Made by a program: the position numbers and the translations under genes
Shown: positions 13,343-14,120 of the stretch, piece by piece
Numbering within the stretch: the first letter of the stretch is position 1
Layout: each line of letters starts with the position of its first letter
Assembly: GCA_003972865.1 (NCBI GenBank)
Contig: QOAX01000272.1
Span: 1-14,120, forward strand
Length of the DNA: 14,120 nucleotides
Direction of reading: 5' to 3'
Source: Verrucomicrobiota bacterium
GTDB lineage: Bacteria; Verrucomicrobiota; Verrucomicrobiia; Limisphaerales; UBA1096
The notes under the pieces: model-generated
What the model was told of the DNA's origin: nothing
What the model saw: the letters and a program-made list of their open reading frames with translations, nothing else
Databases searched by the model: none

Positions 13343-14080
13343 CTACGGGTGAAACGGCGGCGTCTCGGACTGCCGCTGGCCGTCGATCACTTCACCGACG
13401 AACTTGGCCAAGCGCCCGGTCACGCGTTCGAACCACTCGTTCCCCTGCTCCGCCGTGGCCAAGGCCGGGTTCGGGTCGGGCTGATCGGCGACAGCGTCGG
13501 CACGGACGTTCTCGGGAAACTTGGCCAAGGCGACAGAGGTCTCGAACTCCTGCGCGTGCCCCGGCATGTCGTCCGGCAGCCGCTTGCCGCCCTGCAGCAA
13601 CTCGTCGGCGTCCGCTTGGCGAAGCGTGTCCCAGTAGGAAAGAAAATGAAGATTGACGCCTTCGAACTGTCGCAGAAATTGATCCCAGGTACCACGGATC
13701 GGCTCGATGTTTCCACCGTGCCCGTTGAGTACGACAACGTTGCGGAAGCCGGCCCGCACCATGCTGTCGATCATGTCGCCCAGCACGGTGAGGAAGGTTC
13801 CGGGCTGGAGCGTCAGCGTGCCGGGATGCCGCATGTGATGCTCGCTGATGCCGCACATCAACCCCTCGGTGACGAGCACGCGCGGAGCCAGCCGCCTGGC
13901 CACGGCGCGCGTCACCAACCCTACGCTTCGCCAGTCGTGCTCCATTGCCAGATGCTCGAGGTGTTGCTCGATCGCGGCGACCGGGATGATGCAGCCGGCC
14001 AACTCGCCGGACGCCATCCGCTCGCGGAACTCACGGCGCGTGAGTTTTCCTAGGACGATTTCTGGGATAATACCACTCAA
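13343..14080 (-). CDS. Creatininase-family metal-dependent amidohydrolase
   Basis: The product is 245 aa if it starts at the TTG at 14080-14078; the frame has no upstream stop before the window edge, so the true start may lie outside. Creatininase-family landmarks in order: PVAAIEQH at 33-40 (metal ligands E38, H40), D49 in AMEHD, RHPGTLTL at 84-91, VVLNGHGGN at 116-124 (H121), and HAQEFETS at 175-182 (E178). The family includes creatinine amidohydrolase, MftE peptidase and enzymes acting on cyclic amides; length and metal residues agree. The usual GSxEQHGPHLP is altered to AAIEQHLEHLA, so the substrate probably differs and should not be assumed to be creatinine. No signal peptide is visible, so it is likely cytoplasmic. 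Its stop is followed by a terminator-like TTGGCCAA palindrome. Confidence 0.87.
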   Translation of the reverse strand: MSGIIPEIVLGKLTRREFRERMASGELAGCIIPVAAIEQHLEHLAMEHDWRSVGLVTRAVARRLAPRVLVTEGLMCGISEHHMRHPGTLTLQPGTFLTVLGDMIDSMVRAGFRNVVVLNGHGGNIEPIRGTWDQFLRQFEGVNLHFLSYWDTLRQADADELLQGGKRLPDDMPGHAQEFETSVALAKFPENVRADAVADQPDPNPALATAEQGNEWFERVTGRLAKFVGEVIDGQRQSETPPFHP

Positions 14081-14120
14081 GTTCAGTTGCTGGTTTTCGA
14101 CTCGTTGGCTATTAGGAAGG

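Noticed and set aside
1..14120. CRISPR array, insertion sequence or rRNA
   Set aside because: No regularly spaced direct repeats, no transposase motifs with terminal inverted repeats, and no rRNA-like sequence were seen.

Overview
The window looks like a chromosomal segment of a Verrucomicrobiota bacterium (Pedosphaera/Limisphaera-like or a related marine lineage). The lineage call rests on gene content: a PVC-type heme-binding CxxCH protein, a Tat-exported Gfo/Idh/MocA oxidoreductase, a prepilin-type protein with an H-X9-DG motif, a HELSH secreted protein of a type I associate with PVC genomes, and a head resembling verrucomicrobial ankyrin lipoproteins. No rRNA or marker phylogeny is available, so the lineage is inferred.

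Layout. Minus strand, 1-3532: a secreted cytochrome-domain dehydrogenase-like protein followed, through an ATGA stop/start overlap, by a secreted polysaccharide deacetylase that runs off the left edge. Then comes an AT-rich gap with an 11-bp tandem repeat, abutting the 3' end of tRNA-Ala(CGC). Plus strand, 4014-8472: a small DUF3311-like membrane protein overlapping (ATGA) a sodium:solute symporter, then a secreted two-domain esterase (alpha/beta hydrolase plus SASA/SGNH) and a secreted HELSH putative zinc metalloprotein. A palindrome-rich convergent gap (8473-8662) separates these from typA/bipA (minus). Upstream of typA is a strong intrinsic terminator serving the Tat-exported Gfo/Idh/MocA oxidoreductase (minus). 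Next is a gap (12099-12350) containing the debris of another gene, a plus-strand prepilin-like gene, tRNA-Arg(ACG) (minus), and a creatininase-family hydrolase (minus) at the right edge.

Functional theme. Several products are predicted to be exported and fit catabolism of acetylated polysaccharide or other carbohydrate: deacetylase, double esterase, periplasmic oxidoreductase, heme-domain dehydrogenase-like protein and a Na+-coupled uptake system. Substrates cannot be read from the sequence. typA and the two tRNAs are housekeeping.

Most unusual signal. A near-identical 29-nt gene-junction sequence (encoding ...EELKAEGK-stop with an overlapping ATG) occurs twice, at 960-988 (minus) and 12328-12356 (plus), launching two unrelated genes. 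Next to each copy is a version of the same signal-peptide start (MKHLL..TTxAAVLLVG). At the left copy that start sits on the deacetylase, followed by about one degenerate ankyrin repeat. At the right copy it is only a 29-codon remnant in the same frame as the junction. This suggests a recurrent start/stop cassette by which genes in this lineage are duplicated, swapped and eroded. A second genome-scale signal is the palindrome TTGGCCAA: nine copies in 14 kb, several at or just after stop codons.
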